Source: Gigaspora rosea (Eukaryota; Glomeromycota; Glomeromycetes; Diversisporales; Gigasporaceae). From it: 64,000 nt of DNA. A program made the position numbers and the translations under genes. Under the pieces are notes generated by a model that was not told where the DNA came from, ran no database searches, and saw only the letters and a list, made by a program, of their open reading frames with translations. The stretch is from assembly GCA_003550325.1 (NCBI GenBank), contig QKWP01000777.1:127043-191042 (forward strand), read 5' to 3'. Of this stretch, positions 34,624 to 45,764 are shown piece after piece. Position 1 is the first letter of the stretch; every line of letters starts with the position of its first letter.

Positions 34624-37600
34624 TAGGGATGCGGTTATACCGGTATAATAGAAAAAGTTGTATAATACCAGGGTATTATACTGTATTATACTGTATAGTA
34701 AGGTATAATAGAGATATATATATATAAATTAAACAAATTTAAAGCCGATTAGAAAGATATTTAAAAGCGAATATATATTATATTTAATAACAGATTAATA
34801 CTATATTTTTAGTATATACTAACATATAATATATAACTTATAATAAGAAGTACGTTTGCTTAATAGTAAAAGATATTTTATTGTAAAATAAATATATAGT
34901 TAACAACATCTATATATAACTATATATTTATACTTAAATATAAAAAATTTCCGTTATATTTATAAAAAATCACATATAAAGAAAAGTTAAATTTTTAAAT
35001 AATTATATCATTATTTAAATCCAAATCGGTTAATACATTTTCAGTATTTTCATAATTTTCAATTTCATTATTTAAAACTAAATCGATGATTTCATTTTCA
35101 TTACTTTCAATAATTTGTTCTATTGTTGTATAATGCATTCTCAAGTTACTATAAATATAGACTAATTTTTTTACCCGATCATTTTTTAAACGATTTCTAA
35201 GTTTTGAATGAATAAATCCAAAATTAGAATAATTACGTTCTGCAGAAGCAGATGAAGTTGGAATTGATAAAATACGAATTGCAAGTTTTTGAAGCTCTGA
35301 TAAAGGCCACGAAGACCACCAAGTTGAAGGATCAATATGAGCAGCTGAATTCCAAATAAGCTCATTATTATATGGCATTTGCTTGTTACGAAATTTTAAT
35401 AATTCTGCATATATTCTAGATGCGTCTTCATTAGGATACTTTGAAGAAATAAAGTTTGCAAATGTCGATAAACAAGCAGATTCGTTATCATTTTTTTTGC
35501 TTTCTTCAAAATAATTTGGATCCAATAAAAATGCGATAGTCATAATTGGATGATAAATATAATTCCAACGATATTGGATCTTTTGTTGAATTTCTGCAGC
35601 ATAATTACATTCAACCTTTTGGACTTCAGTTAAAATTGTATTAAATCGGGAATATGTTGTTGAAATTGTTGAATTATTGGCTTCAAATGCTTTTAAAGTA
35701 GAAACAATTGGTTGAAGAATATTGATAACAATCTTAAGATCATCCCAAAATTCATCAGAAAGTAATTGTGCTTTAATTCGAATTTCTAAAGATGCTATAC
35801 TTTGGTCAAAAAGCATTTGCTGAATTGCTGTTTGTGATTCTAAAAGAGATTTAATACAATCAAGATATGTACCCCATCGTGTAATTATAGGAAGAACAAG
35901 AGCAATTTCTTTTCCATAGTTTTCTTTTTGAATACGTCGTAACTTTGCCATAGGAATATGATGATCTCTAAAATATTTAACAATAGTTTTAGCATTTTCT
36001 ATAACTAATTTAATTTCATCAATTTTTAAAATATCACCGATTAATAGATTAATAACATGTAAAGAACATCCAAGACAGATAATATGAGGATATTTTTCTT
36101 CGATTATTTTCCAAGCAGCTTTCATATTAGCTGCTGTATTCGTAATAACAGATGAAAATTTTTGAATACCAATTTCTTCTATTTTTGCAGTAATTTGTGT
36201 TGCAATCCACTCTGCTGTATGGTGAGCTTCTCCAGAAAAAATTGCATCATAAAAAATCGGATTTGGCAAACAAATAATAAAATTTTGAACTGCTTCACGA
36301 TTGATATTTGACCACCCATCTGAAACCATAGTAATATTTTGAGTAGTATCTATAGTATATTTGACATCATTTTTAATGTCTTCATATACATTTTTTAAAA
36401 GCCCTGTTGATAATCTATCTCGGCTAGAAATTTGAAATGAAGGTTGAAGAGCATAAAAAAATTCCTTCCAAAAAGGATTTTTGAATATATTAAGAGGAAT
36501 ACCTGAAGCATAAACTGCTTTAGCAAATTTGTATTCTAAATTTAATATTTCATTATGATCCATTCGATCAATATAATTTTCTATAGTGCTTTGTTTATTA
36601 GATTCAAATATATTTGTTAAATTTGAATCTTTTAATTTAGGTTTTTTAATAGTTTTTGCTGATTCAGGAGCATTTAAACAATCATTGGTATGCTTTTGCA
36701 TACGAGTTGCAAATCCACGTCTATATTTTTTAGGGCAATATTTACATTTTACTGGAGGATGTGGCTTGGTTGTATTTTTTTGAGTACTTGTTGATGAAGA
36801 AGCTAAGTCTTCTGTATCATCTTCATTACTTGATGTCTCGCTACAACTATCAAGCTGACTTAATTCTTTAGGTGTTAATGGTTCCAATACTGTCCAATAA
36901 TCCCAAATTTTACTTTTTTGTGGCATAATGATAATGATAATAAATTTATGATTTAACATAAGTGAAGCAAGCTGATATTTATAACAATTATATTATTAAT
37001 CGTTACTATATTGTATATGTTTCATAATTTAATTCAACTTTTATTTATATTCTTTAATGATTTATAAGCTAACTAAAGGTACTAATGGTTTTGATTTATT
37101 AATTTATTTAAAGCTACGATTCTTATTATTACAGTTCTAAAATAGATTATTAAAACTGATTCATCATTTGTATTTTTCCATTATCATAGTATAACTTCAA
37201 GCATTATACATATTACATATCTATGATATATAGATATTTAATAATTTAATTGTTCATTTTTTTGTTTTGTTAAATTATCTTAAAACCAATAATTTGTTAC
37301 ACTTACATATCAATATATTTTGTTAAAATCTCAATCATAATCGTGCGATTAAAAAAAACTTTACTATTTTCATGTGTATCCACTTATTTGCACGTGTAGT
37401 ACAAGCTCCTGGAGAGGAAATAGCCAATCGGAGAATCAAATTTTGACTATTCCAGATCAGCCCCACAAAGAATTCGAACATACGTAAAAGAAGAAAAAAG
37501 CGAAATATGCAAAAACTATTGTTTAAATCGATATTGGTGCACTAATTAAACATGACGGGAATGAAATTTTACTTAGATTAAGCATCACTCTAACCCTATA

Positions 37601-38418
37601 GCCTCTAACGTTAAGGCCCTAACACTAAATTTTTATCTCACGCACTTAATTTATTTACAAAATCGAATTTCCTTTCTTGGTTTGTGTTACTCGCGCAAAT
37701 AAGTAAAATGCATTTGCATACTACCACATATGCTAATTAATAGATGAAACTTGCGCTAACTTGTTTTACATAACTATTTAAGCAGGTTTTACTAAAATTT
37801 AAAGTGTGTTTCAGAATGATTGACTTACTAATAAGCTAAAAAAATGGCTACTTTTACAATATTTATCATAACGATAATTATAATCAAAGTGTATACAAAT
37901 GATTGAGATTGTCATTATTAGAAATGCAATTCTAACAAAACTTGAATACGTATAAAGTTAAATTATAATATTTTTTATGCAGATGATTGAGATTGTCATA
38001 ATTACAAAATTAAAAATGCAATCAATTATCCACATGAAAAATATCGTAATTTATTCAAGTTTGTTACAAGGATTGCAAAATGCAATTCCTGACAACTTGA
38101 ATACTATGATATTTATTATGCGGATGATTAAGAATACTATCATATAAAAACAGTGACCAATTAAAAACCATCAAGTTATACAAAATGAATAATTATTTTT
38201 GAATCCAAACCAAAAAGTTATTACGTCATATATAAAATTGGTCTGGGTTCAAAATTAATTGAAAGTGAAATCGAAGTTTTGTAAAGATGAAAAATACGAA
38301 ATTTGATTGGCTACATTAATATTACTGGTATTATACCTAACTACTTATGTATCATACTTGTATAATACCAGTATTATACCATTTGTATAATACGGTATAG
38401 GTATAGCTCGCATCCCTA
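34624..38418 (-). mobile_element. Complete hAT element (3.8 kb) with 8-bp target-site duplication
   Basis: TIRs start tagggatgcggttatacc on the left; the right end reads gctcgcatccctaa, inverted. The perfect 8-bp duplication actgtgtg lies at 34616-34623 and 38419-38426. Subterminal regions carry many 'gtataat' and 'ggtatta' repeats on both sides, probably transposase-binding sites. The only ORF of size is the transposase. About 1.4 kb behind the transposase start is non-coding and contains three diverged copies of an 'gatgattgagattgtcat'-type repeat (37895-38140). Confidence 0.95.
34995..36959 (-). CDS. hAT transposase, uninterrupted ORF, second catalytic Asp apparently lost
   Basis: Single 654-codon ORF without stops or introns. 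The likelier start is the ATG at 36926 (MPQKSKIWDYW), as the first 11 residues are an Ile run unlike the family. A BED-type zinc finger is at about residues 72-92 (CKYCPKKYRRGFATRMQKH). The RNase-H-like fold shows MVSDGWSN with the first Asp near residue 214. The second acidic block, which in relatives reads TDNAANM, is here ITNTAANM (about 36140-36163), so Asp is replaced by Asn. Then CLGCSLHVINLL, and a C-terminal dimerisation domain with SASAERNYSNFGFIHSKLRNRL carrying the final Glu. DNA cutting by hAT enzymes needs all three acidic residues, so the protein may be inactive although intact. Orientation matches the GT49 gene downstream. Confidence 0.93.
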   Translation of the reverse strand: MLNHKFIIIIIMPQKSKIWDYWTVLEPLTPKELSQLDSCSETSSNEDDTEDLASSSTSTQKNTTKPHPPVKCKYCPKKYRRGFATRMQKHTNDCLNAPESAKTIKKPKLKDSNLTNIFESNKQSTIENYIDRMDHNEILNLEYKFAKAVYASGIPLNIFKNPFWKEFFYALQPSFQISSRDRLSTGLLKNVYEDIKNDVKYTIDTTQNITMVSDGWSNINREAVQNFIICLPNPIFYDAIFSGEAHHTAEWIATQITAKIEEIGIQKFSSVITNTAANMKAAWKIIEEKYPHIICLGCSLHVINLLIGDILKIDEIKLVIENAKTIVKYFRDHHIPMAKLRRIQKENYGKEIALVLPIITRWGTYLDCIKSLLESQTAIQQMLFDQSIASLEIRIKAQLLSDEFWDDLKIVINILQPIVSTLKAFEANNSTISTTYSRFNTILTEVQKVECNYAAEIQQKIQYRWNYIYHPIMTIAFLLDPNYFEESKKNDNESACLSTFANFISSKYPNEDASRIYAELLKFRNKQMPYNNELIWNSAAHIDPSTWWSSWPLSELQKLAIRILSIPTSSASAERNYSNFGFIHSKLRNRLKNDRVKKLVYIYSNLRMHYTTIEQIIESNENEIIDLVLNNEIENYENTENVLTDLDLNNDIII

Positions 38419-38426
38419 ACTGTGTG

Positions 38427-38891
38427 TAGCCTTACTAAAACATTAAAAAATAATTAAAAATATGGTTTTCTGCTCAAAACTTGATTCAAGCACGATAAGT
38501 TTTAAATTTTATAATTAAGATCACGTGGTTGCAAAACTTTGTGCTTATTGGTTTAGGCTTTGAACTAAGTTTGGATAAGCAGGATAACATTCTTAATACC
38601 GATAAAATAAGTATACCGGTTTAGTTGTTTTATTCGTTGTGATTATAAATATAAAACACAATTTCCATATAACGAAAATTTTTATGTATGATATATGGTA
38701 TTGCAATGATTACTTAATTACTTGATTTATACTAGTCAAATTTATATGAGTGGACCCGGTCCGAACCCAATAAAAAATTTTTATGACAGGTCAGGTCCAG
38801 GTTGGGTTTTAATTGAATAGATTTGATGAACCTCACTCGATTATAGGATGTAGCACAATAGTTTATCATGGAGTATGATAGGCATTCGCTA
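38427..38891. other. Spacer between two hAT-type elements
   Basis: No ORF. Around 38752-38815 'gacccggtccgaaccc' and 'caggtcaggtccaggttggg' resemble the subterminal GGTCC-rich repeats of hAT elements, perhaps a worn-out end. Confidence 0.4.
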
Positions 38892-38899
38892 ATTTTCAC

Positions 38900-39674
38900 C
38901 AGGGACCCGGAAAAATTTGGATATCAAATCGCAAAATTTATTTGGATAACGGTAAATATTTGGATACAATTTGGATAAAAAATTTGAATATTTGGAATTA
39001 TTTGGATTAAAAAAAATTATTATTAAACAATTAATTGTAAATGTTATTAATTATGTTGATTGAAATATAGAATATTTAACATTTTTGTGATGTTTTGCGT
39101 TTTTTTTTGGTGGGTTTTACTATTAATGTGTGTAGTAAGATAGGATTTATTATCATAGTTAACGCTATGGTTATAAAACCGACATATAAGTTTTCCGGAA
39201 TCTGAGAAAAAGTGCTCTGAAAACTCTTGCGCACGAGTATATGCAGTGATTCATTTATAGAGGCATCTTTTTTTTTTTATTTGTGTGTGTTCAAAAAAAA
39301 ACACCAACACCAACACCAATACCAACACCAACTACCAACTTTACAACTTTTGGTCGAAAGACCTTGTAGTGGTAGAAACTCTTTATTGCGTTTAAAGAAG
39401 AAATTTGATATTTATATGCAAATTAGAGTTTAGAACCGGCTTTATTTTTCATATGTTAAACCCGGTTTTAATCAGTTTTGACATATGAAAATAAAACCAG
39501 TTCCAAACTCTACATAGATCATATGTTATTGGCCAAAGATCACATGCTTTCTAAAAATTGCCAAAAAATTTGGAAAAATTTGGCTAAAATACAAAAATTT
39601 GAAAATATCAAGATTTAGGCCAAAAATTTGGAAAAATTTGAAAAAATTTATTTCCAAAATTTTCCGGGTCCCTG
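38900..39674. mobile_element. hAT MITE with 8-bp target-site duplication
   Basis: TIR cagggacccggaaaaatttg at the left, mirrored as aaaattttccgggtccctg at the right. Perfect duplication attttcac at 38892-38899 and 39675-39682. Subterminal 'atttgga' repeats are frequent at both ends. An internal hairpin at 39424-39512 (pairing agagtttagaaccgg with ccagttccaaactct) and a 'caccaa' microsatellite at 39299-39335 are included. Non-coding. Confidence 0.92.
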
Positions 39675-39682
39675 ATTTTCAC

Positions 39683-40070
39683 CCACCTTTTGCCGATCTT
39701 TGGCCGATCTGACCAATCAGAACACAAGGTCAAGTGTAACGTGACAATCAAAACAACAATCGCTCGTTTTTGAAAAATCACATTTATTATAAAAGCTCGG
39801 CTAAGAAAAGCATGACAGAAATTCGATTTATGCATGATAGTTACACGATTTTTTTATATCAAAAACATAAGAAATAGGAGTACATCATATAACAACTTAA
39901 CAAAAAATCGTCTAATTCCTACAAAACTTTGCCAGGGTGTTCTATGGCCGCAATATAAGTGTTTTGTCAAAATGCATCTCATGCATCTCATGATCTGCGT
40001 GACTTTTATTAGATGTAGGTTTTTTTTAGCAAATAGTAATAGTTTGTTCTTTTGTAGCCTTTGCAAGCGA
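39683..40070. other. Spacer, nothing recognised
   Basis: No coding signal. This is the left flank of the retroposon insertion at 40089. Confidence 0.4.
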
Positions 40071-41029
40071 TTGTGTCAATTCTTTATTTTTTTATTTTTT
40101 TTTTTAATTAAAGTGCCCGTCTTGGGACTTAGAAATTTTATTCAAAATATTAGGGCCGTCGGTATCCTCTAGGGGAATACCGGCATTTGTTACATAGACG
40201 AGAATACATCTAGCCACACGTACACTTTTGGTGTCTAATTTAAGTGGTCCGCCCAAGGTAGGGTTGGCAAAGCCCTTAGGTCCGGGACTTTAGGACCCGG
40301 TCTTTGGACCCAATTTTTAAAGACCAGGTCCTAATTTTAGGACCTAAGTCTGTAGGTCCTTAAGAAAGTCCTAATATAAAAAAAAAAATAATAATACATA
40401 GTATATATGTACGTACAGTACATGTGTATATGTGCACGTACGTATACATACTAATTCATGCACGCACATGTTAAATTTCTTGATTTAGGCTATCGAACAA
40501 TTAACTGAAATCGACTTGGATCCACTTATAAAATCTTGGCTAAAGATGAGGGTCGATCCAAAAATAATTGATAGGATCATTTTAATCCCTCTACATATTA
40601 TAATAATTTGCAAGTTAGTTCAAAAGTAAGATAATGCATTTAGATATCATAGTTTGAATGGTACATATGCATATATAAAGTATACATATGCATGTAAATA
40701 AGGCATGCAGAAAATCAAAAAAACTCAATATAAAATAATGCGTCAAGAAATAAGCAGTATATAAATTATTAGAAACTAGCCAAATTAATTGATGGTTTAT
40801 TTATGAAAAATAACTTCGCATGAATAGCCATTATTAATATAATAATTTTGGCTTATCTTTTCAATAAAGTTTTTAAATTTCTTGTATTGTACCTAATATT
40901 AAATAAGACTATAGAAAATAAAATTAGCCATCAAGTACGATTTGGTAACAAAGAATATGCTTTTAAATATTTTTGTCTTTTAATCTCCATTTTTTGAAAA
41001 AAAGAATCTGATAAATTCCATTCTTTTTA

Positions 41030-41294
41030 CCGTATAGACACAAAATAATACTCAGCGGGCGTTATTTTGAAATTCGAATCTCCCTAAGATAACATATGTG
41101 ATCTCAAATTAACGCCCATACACGCCCTTGAATTAATGCGCACCCAATAGAATCTTAATTGATCAGTGTGATAATACACCGGCACCATTAATCCCCCAGA
41201 CCATAAAAAAAATTTTTTTAGTTCTTATTTCGAAATAACGACATGGGTGTACTTGAAATAATGCGCAGGTAGGTGTTATTTCGCGTCTATACAG
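41030..41294. mobile_element. MITE with CCGTATAGAC termini
   Basis: Left ccgtatagacacaaaataat and right gttatttcgcgtctatacag are inverted; TA flanks at 41028-41029 and 41295-41296. The interior pairs 'cgccc' and 'gcgcaggtaggtg' blocks. Length 265 bp. TA duplication suggests a Tc1/mariner partner. Confidence 0.85.
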
Positions 41295-41700
41295 TACTTG
41301 ATTCTGATAATAGCTAGTAATTGCACTCGTGTGCTTTATATTTTTCTTTGATACTAAAAATAATTGATATCTTCTAGCTCCAATTCTGCTCACTAACAAT
41401 AGCAAATGCCTAGTCTATTCTATTCAAATAATAGTATCATGCAATGTATTATGATTTAAAATAAACCCGTATATGCAAAATATAGATCATATGATTTACT
41501 CAAGTTTAAGGAGAATGAAAAGAATATGAATTAGTTATTATATTGTAATATGAAAAGAAAGAATAGAATCATTTTTACCTGATTTATTGTCTTGCAAATT
41601 TTGAATAAATAATAAAATTATAAATAACTATCGCATTCTAAAAAAAAATATATATAAATTGATAAGTTTATATAATTTTGTGAATCTCGAAACATTTATC

Positions 41701-43711
41701 ATGGATATTGAAGATACTGAATCTAACGACCATTCTAACGACTATTCTAACGATTATTCTAACGACTATTCTAACGACTATTCTAACAACTATTCTAATG
41801 ACTATTCTAATGATGAATCAACTCCAACATCTGAAATGAATTCCCCTATTCTAATCCTATCGAATAAATCTTCAAAACGACCCTCGCCTTTATGGCTCCA
41901 TTTTGGATTTGATCCAAATGAACCAAATATTCCAATTTGTAAAAAATGTAATCAAAAATTTTCGGAGAAATCTGGAAATTCAAGTTTAAAAAGGCATTTA
42001 AAAAGTCAACATAAAATTAAAATTCCTAAACTCAAAAGTTATCAAACCCAGATATCATTTGCACGTGTTGATCCCTGGCCTGAAAAACAAAAAAAAGAAC
42101 GCAATAATGCCTTAATCAAGTAAGTGGGTTATATCAGATCAGCAATTATTTAGTATCGTCGAGAATAAAAAATTTATTGAAATGTTAAAAGTATTTGATT
42201 TGCGTTACCAAATTCCTGACCGACATAAAATTAAAGATATGGTCCTTAATTATTTTAATACACAAAGAACCCAAATAATCAATAAATTAAATAGCATTGC
42301 AAGTAAGGTTTCTTTGACTGCGGATATGTGGACATCAACAATAAATCACGAAGCTTTTCTTGGTATAACCATTCATTATATAGATCAAACATGGTCTTTT
42401 CGTCGATTTTTGCTAGATATTATTCCTTTTACTATGCGTCACACTGGAGTAAATATTGCAACAACTATAAATAATCTTTTAGCAGAATCTAAACTTTCAA
42501 ATAAAGTATTAGCACTCACCACTGACAACGAATCTGCAATGGTAGTTTGTGGTCGACTATTAGCGAATGACTTACAAGAAGAATTAAATAATCAAACCTT
42601 TCACCATTATAGATATAGCATGCATATCTTGAATTTAGCAGCACGTCATGGATTAGAAATAATTGACCAAGAAGTTATTAATACTTGTGCATTAATGTCA
42701 AAAATAAAAATATCAACAAGATTATGTGATGAGCTAAGAGAATTGTGTGCTGTACAAAAATTAGAATACCTAAAACCTGAATTAGATATTGAGACGAGGA
42801 GGAACAGCACTTATTATATGCTGTGAAAAATACTCAGAATATGAGTTGCCCTACAAATGCTAGCAGTTAATCATAATGACATTCAATGTTTAATGCCTTC
42901 AACAGAAACATGGAATAAAATTAAAGTAAAAATTAGTATTCACATTTAATATTACTAAATTTTTAAAAAAAATTTATTAAAAATAGGAAGTACTTATATT
43001 AATGGAGCCATTGGAAAAGCCACCACATTATTATCCGCATCCTCATATCCAACAATTGCTGATGTCCACTTTTTGTTCACTGGAATTCAAGAATACCTCC
43101 AAGGATATATTAATGATGATACTTTTAGTCAGTATATATTGGCCGCATCAATTAATGAAAAGATTGAGGAATATAGAGATATAATTGATAATGCAACCAT
43201 TACTGCTACTATTCTTGACCCACGAACAAAATTATCATTATTTGAAATGGGACAACCAACTACAAATGCAGTCAATAAAATTAAAGAAGTATTTGATCAG
43301 TATTTTGTCGAATCCAAATCAATTTCTAACGCTCAATCAAATGTAGATAAAGTTAGTACTACATGTGATTACTTTAATAGGCTTAAACAACGTCATTTTG
43401 AACACAACTATGAAAGCAATCAAAACCAAGCCACTGATGAATTGGAACGATACTTAGCTTTGCCCTACGATGAAAATGTTTCACCTTTGTTGTGGTGGCA
43501 AGCACACCAAAAAGAGTTTTCTACTTTAGCCTCTATGGCAAAAGATTACCTATCCATTCAAGCGACTAGCGTAGCCTGTGAACAGGCTTTCTCGGTGGCG
43601 GCAAACACTATATCAAAAACCCGAAATCGTCTTCATCCAAAAACATCAAGAGCATCTCTGTGTGCTAAAAGTTGGATTGACAATGAAATAGAAAAATTAG
43701 TAAGTAGTTGA
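41701..43711 (+). pseudogene. hAT transposase (BED finger, RNase-H fold, hATC), frameshifted
   Basis: Start MDIEDTESNDH (ATG 41701) followed by a run of about seven Asn-Asp-Tyr-Ser repeats. BED finger at 41890-42020 (PLWLHFGFDPNE... ICKKC ... LKRHLKSQH). Catalytic core: LTADMWTS (first Asp, near 42318), LTTDNESAM (second Asp, near 42523), YSMHILNLAARHG. C-terminal part 42990-43711: ATILDPRTKL, ELERYLALP, and SVACEQAFSVAANTISKTRNRL with the Glu. A frameshift at about 42121 separates the BED part from the core, frame damage occurs after 42826, and a likely intron (gtaaaa at about 42927 to ag at 42987) precedes the last part; its frame is open upstream of 43073 through 'ATTLLSASSYPTIADVHF'. The catalytic residues remain, so decay is recent. 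Confidence 0.88.
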
Positions 43712-44000
43712 TTAAAGTTTTTTCTTTTTAAATTTCAAACTATTTTTACTACCTTCAATCAATTTACCTTTAATTAACCAAAATTTACAATAAAAAGCTA
43801 AGTTCTGACGCCTAGTAATCTGCGAAGATGGTACTAACAAAAATAATAAATAAGAACAATACATATATTATATTATAAATTATGTAAAAGTTTTGATATA
43901 TAAAAGTTATATATGTATAAATAAAAATAGAATTTATATCGATATCAATATAAGACTTTAATAAAGTTAAAAGTAACCGATATTTATTAATTATCTGATA

Positions 44001-44321
44001 TGGGCAATGGATTAGAAAAACCCGTCTTTGAAGAGGGTTTTCCATTTTGAGAAAATGACGATTATTTGTCTGTGAAACCTGGAGTTTTTTGTTTATTTTT
44101 AGATAATTTAATTGAGTCATCAATCTTTGGTTGTAAATCTATTTTTAGAACACAATCGTTAAAAAATTTGTTCATTCAAGTTAAAATATCTCGATAAATT
44201 ATTATTAATGTAGAATAAAAAGTGAAATACATATAGATATAAACCAGAACTTTAATTTGAATCAAAAATCTCGAAATTGATAAAAAAGTTTCAAAGACAG
44301 GTTTTCCTAGTCCATTGCCCA
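44001..44321. mobile_element. MITE (TGGGCAATGG termini) nested in the hAT element
   Basis: Left tgggcaatggattagaaaaa and right ttcctagtccattgccca are inverted, continuing to 'acccgtctttga/tcaaagacaggt'. TA flanks both sides (43999-44000, 44322-44323). 321 bp, non-coding. Confidence 0.87.
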
Positions 44322-45424
44322 TATGTCTTAATTACTTTTTATATATAATATATGGCAGACCTAAATCCTTGGACTAAGTCCTGGTTTCTGGGACTAGGTC
44401 TTGGGACTGGACTTAGGTTAACTCAAGTCCTAGGACTGGTTTACAAAGACCTGGTCCGTAAGTCCATATAGTAAGACTTACAGGTTATAGGACCAGAACC
44501 GGACCAGGATCGGACTTTACTATCTCTAGTCCAAGGGTTCCATACTAGCTGCCATACCTGTAACCCAACTACGGGAATTGCCTATTTAAACCCTTTGATC
44601 CATGTCCCGCCTGCCAACCTATCTTGTATCACCAGAACAGGCCTGTTACATAAGTCAGTCAGCAAGTTCCAGATATTTATCTATTGCCTTAGGACCCAGC
44701 CGGGTATTCCCGGTCCTGTTATCCTCGACAGGAGACTTGGTAGAGTGGTACCTGTCCCCTATCAGGTATTCACCTACACTTCGGTACTTATCGCTATGAC
44801 CAAGGCCAACATTTGCGAGACAGGATTACTCTTGTCCTCTTACCAATACCTACTTCTGCTCTTGTAAGGTTCGCTCCAACCCCGGTACCCACTATCACTT
44901 TTCTATCGGTCCTTTACCGGTTTTCTCAGACTTCCAATCCAGTTGGCCCGAAAGGGTTGATCTACCCGGCATTAGGTGCCATCATGGCTTTTCTCCCCTT
45001 GTTACCTACTTCTATAACATAGGTCCTTTTTCTCCGGTACCCGATCCGGCGGCCAGGTTGGTAGACCTTGTCCCTGAGGTTGACGTCCGGTACTTCAGCT
45101 CCGGTCCAATATTCCGGTTTTTGGTAGCACCATCAAAAATCTTTGCTACCTCCTTACTCGGGTCTTGCCAAATAGGTTTCTGTTTCTCTGGTTCCTTGGA
45201 TTTGTCTGTGTCACAAGGCACAACTTCACCCGAAAGCTCTCATTCGAAATAGTAACCAAGGACTACAGGTAATATACCCAACCGATCGACAGGAAACAGT
45301 TACCAGAACACAGGTTTATTTTTTCAAAGCATCGTCAGTGGGATTTGAACCCTAGACCTGCCACTTGGGGTGACAACTTACCAACTTCTCTAAGTCACCA
45401 CTCCCTTTGTGTCAATTCTTTATT

Positions 45425-45764
45425 AAATTTACTTTTATGAAATTTTAAACCAGATTCTTTATTTGGTTTAAGCTTTAATGATTTGGTTAAATCTATCTAC
45501 ATATTAGATGATAAGTTTCTCCTCGATTCTTAATGCCCATATCTATACATTAGGCCACTTCAATTTAATTCTTTGTTTAACATTACAAGTTCAAAATTTT
45601 TTAGAGGGAAGGGGGGGACTTAAACAACAAATGATTAGGTCCGGTTTGGGTCCGGCCAGGATCAGAATAGGTCCGGTTCAGGTCCGGTTCAGGATCGGAC
45701 CAGACTCAGCCTCTAAATTTTATACAGACTGGTCTGAGTCTGAATATACTTATATTTATTTTTT
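45425..45764. other. Spacer with a GGTCCGG-rich block
   Basis: At 45638-45705 'aggtccggtt' and close variants occur four times, like the subterminal repeats of hAT elements, then 'gactggtctgagtctg' leads into the hairpin array. No matching opposite end was found, so this may be a solitary hAT end. Confidence 0.45.

Larger units (their letters stand above)
40259..44560 (+). mobile_element. hAT element (4.3 kb) nested in the retroposon
   Basis: Left end tagggttggcaaagccctta; right end read inverted is caggtatggcagctagtatg, a weak but hAT-like terminal pair. Both subterminal zones are packed with 'ggtcc', 'ggacc' and 'aggtccta' repeats (40285-40375 and 44350-44530). A decayed hAT transposase lies inside. 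The flanking 8-mers (gcccaagg and taacccaa) share only part of their sequence, so the duplication is not certain. Two TA-flanked MITEs sit inside at 41030 and 44001. Confidence 0.8.
40089..45406 (-). mobile_element. tRNA-type retroposon split by a hAT element; 18-bp target-site duplication
   Basis: Perfect 18-bp direct repeats ttgtgtcaattctttatt at 40071-40088 and 45407-45424 bound the composite. The minus-strand 5' part (45406-44561) matches the retroposon at 24944-26248, including the B box (ggatttgaac on the plus strand, 45341-45350) and the 'ccaagtggcaggt' block. The 3' part with the poly-A tail (T-run on the plus strand) is 40089-40258. A 4.3-kb hAT element separates them. The original retroposon was about 1.0 kb. 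ORFs in the GC-richer 5' part have no recognisable domains. Confidence 0.88.

Noticed and set aside
34463-34648. 61-codon ORF disrupted by the hAT insertion at 34624
   Set aside because: It starts with TTG, has no domain, and joining across the insertion adds only about eight codons before a stop.
39295-39345. Glutamine/histidine-rich ORF
   Set aside because: It is a CACCAA microsatellite inside a non-coding hAT MITE.
42182-42826. Separate gene upstream of the hATC ORF at 43073
   Set aside because: It is the catalytic core of the same hAT transposase, separated only by a frameshift and an intron.
44595-45252. Several overlapping GC-richer ORFs on both strands
   Set aside because: They lie in the 5' body of the tRNA-type retroposon. 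The frames are not recognisably shared with the copy at 24944 and no domain is visible.
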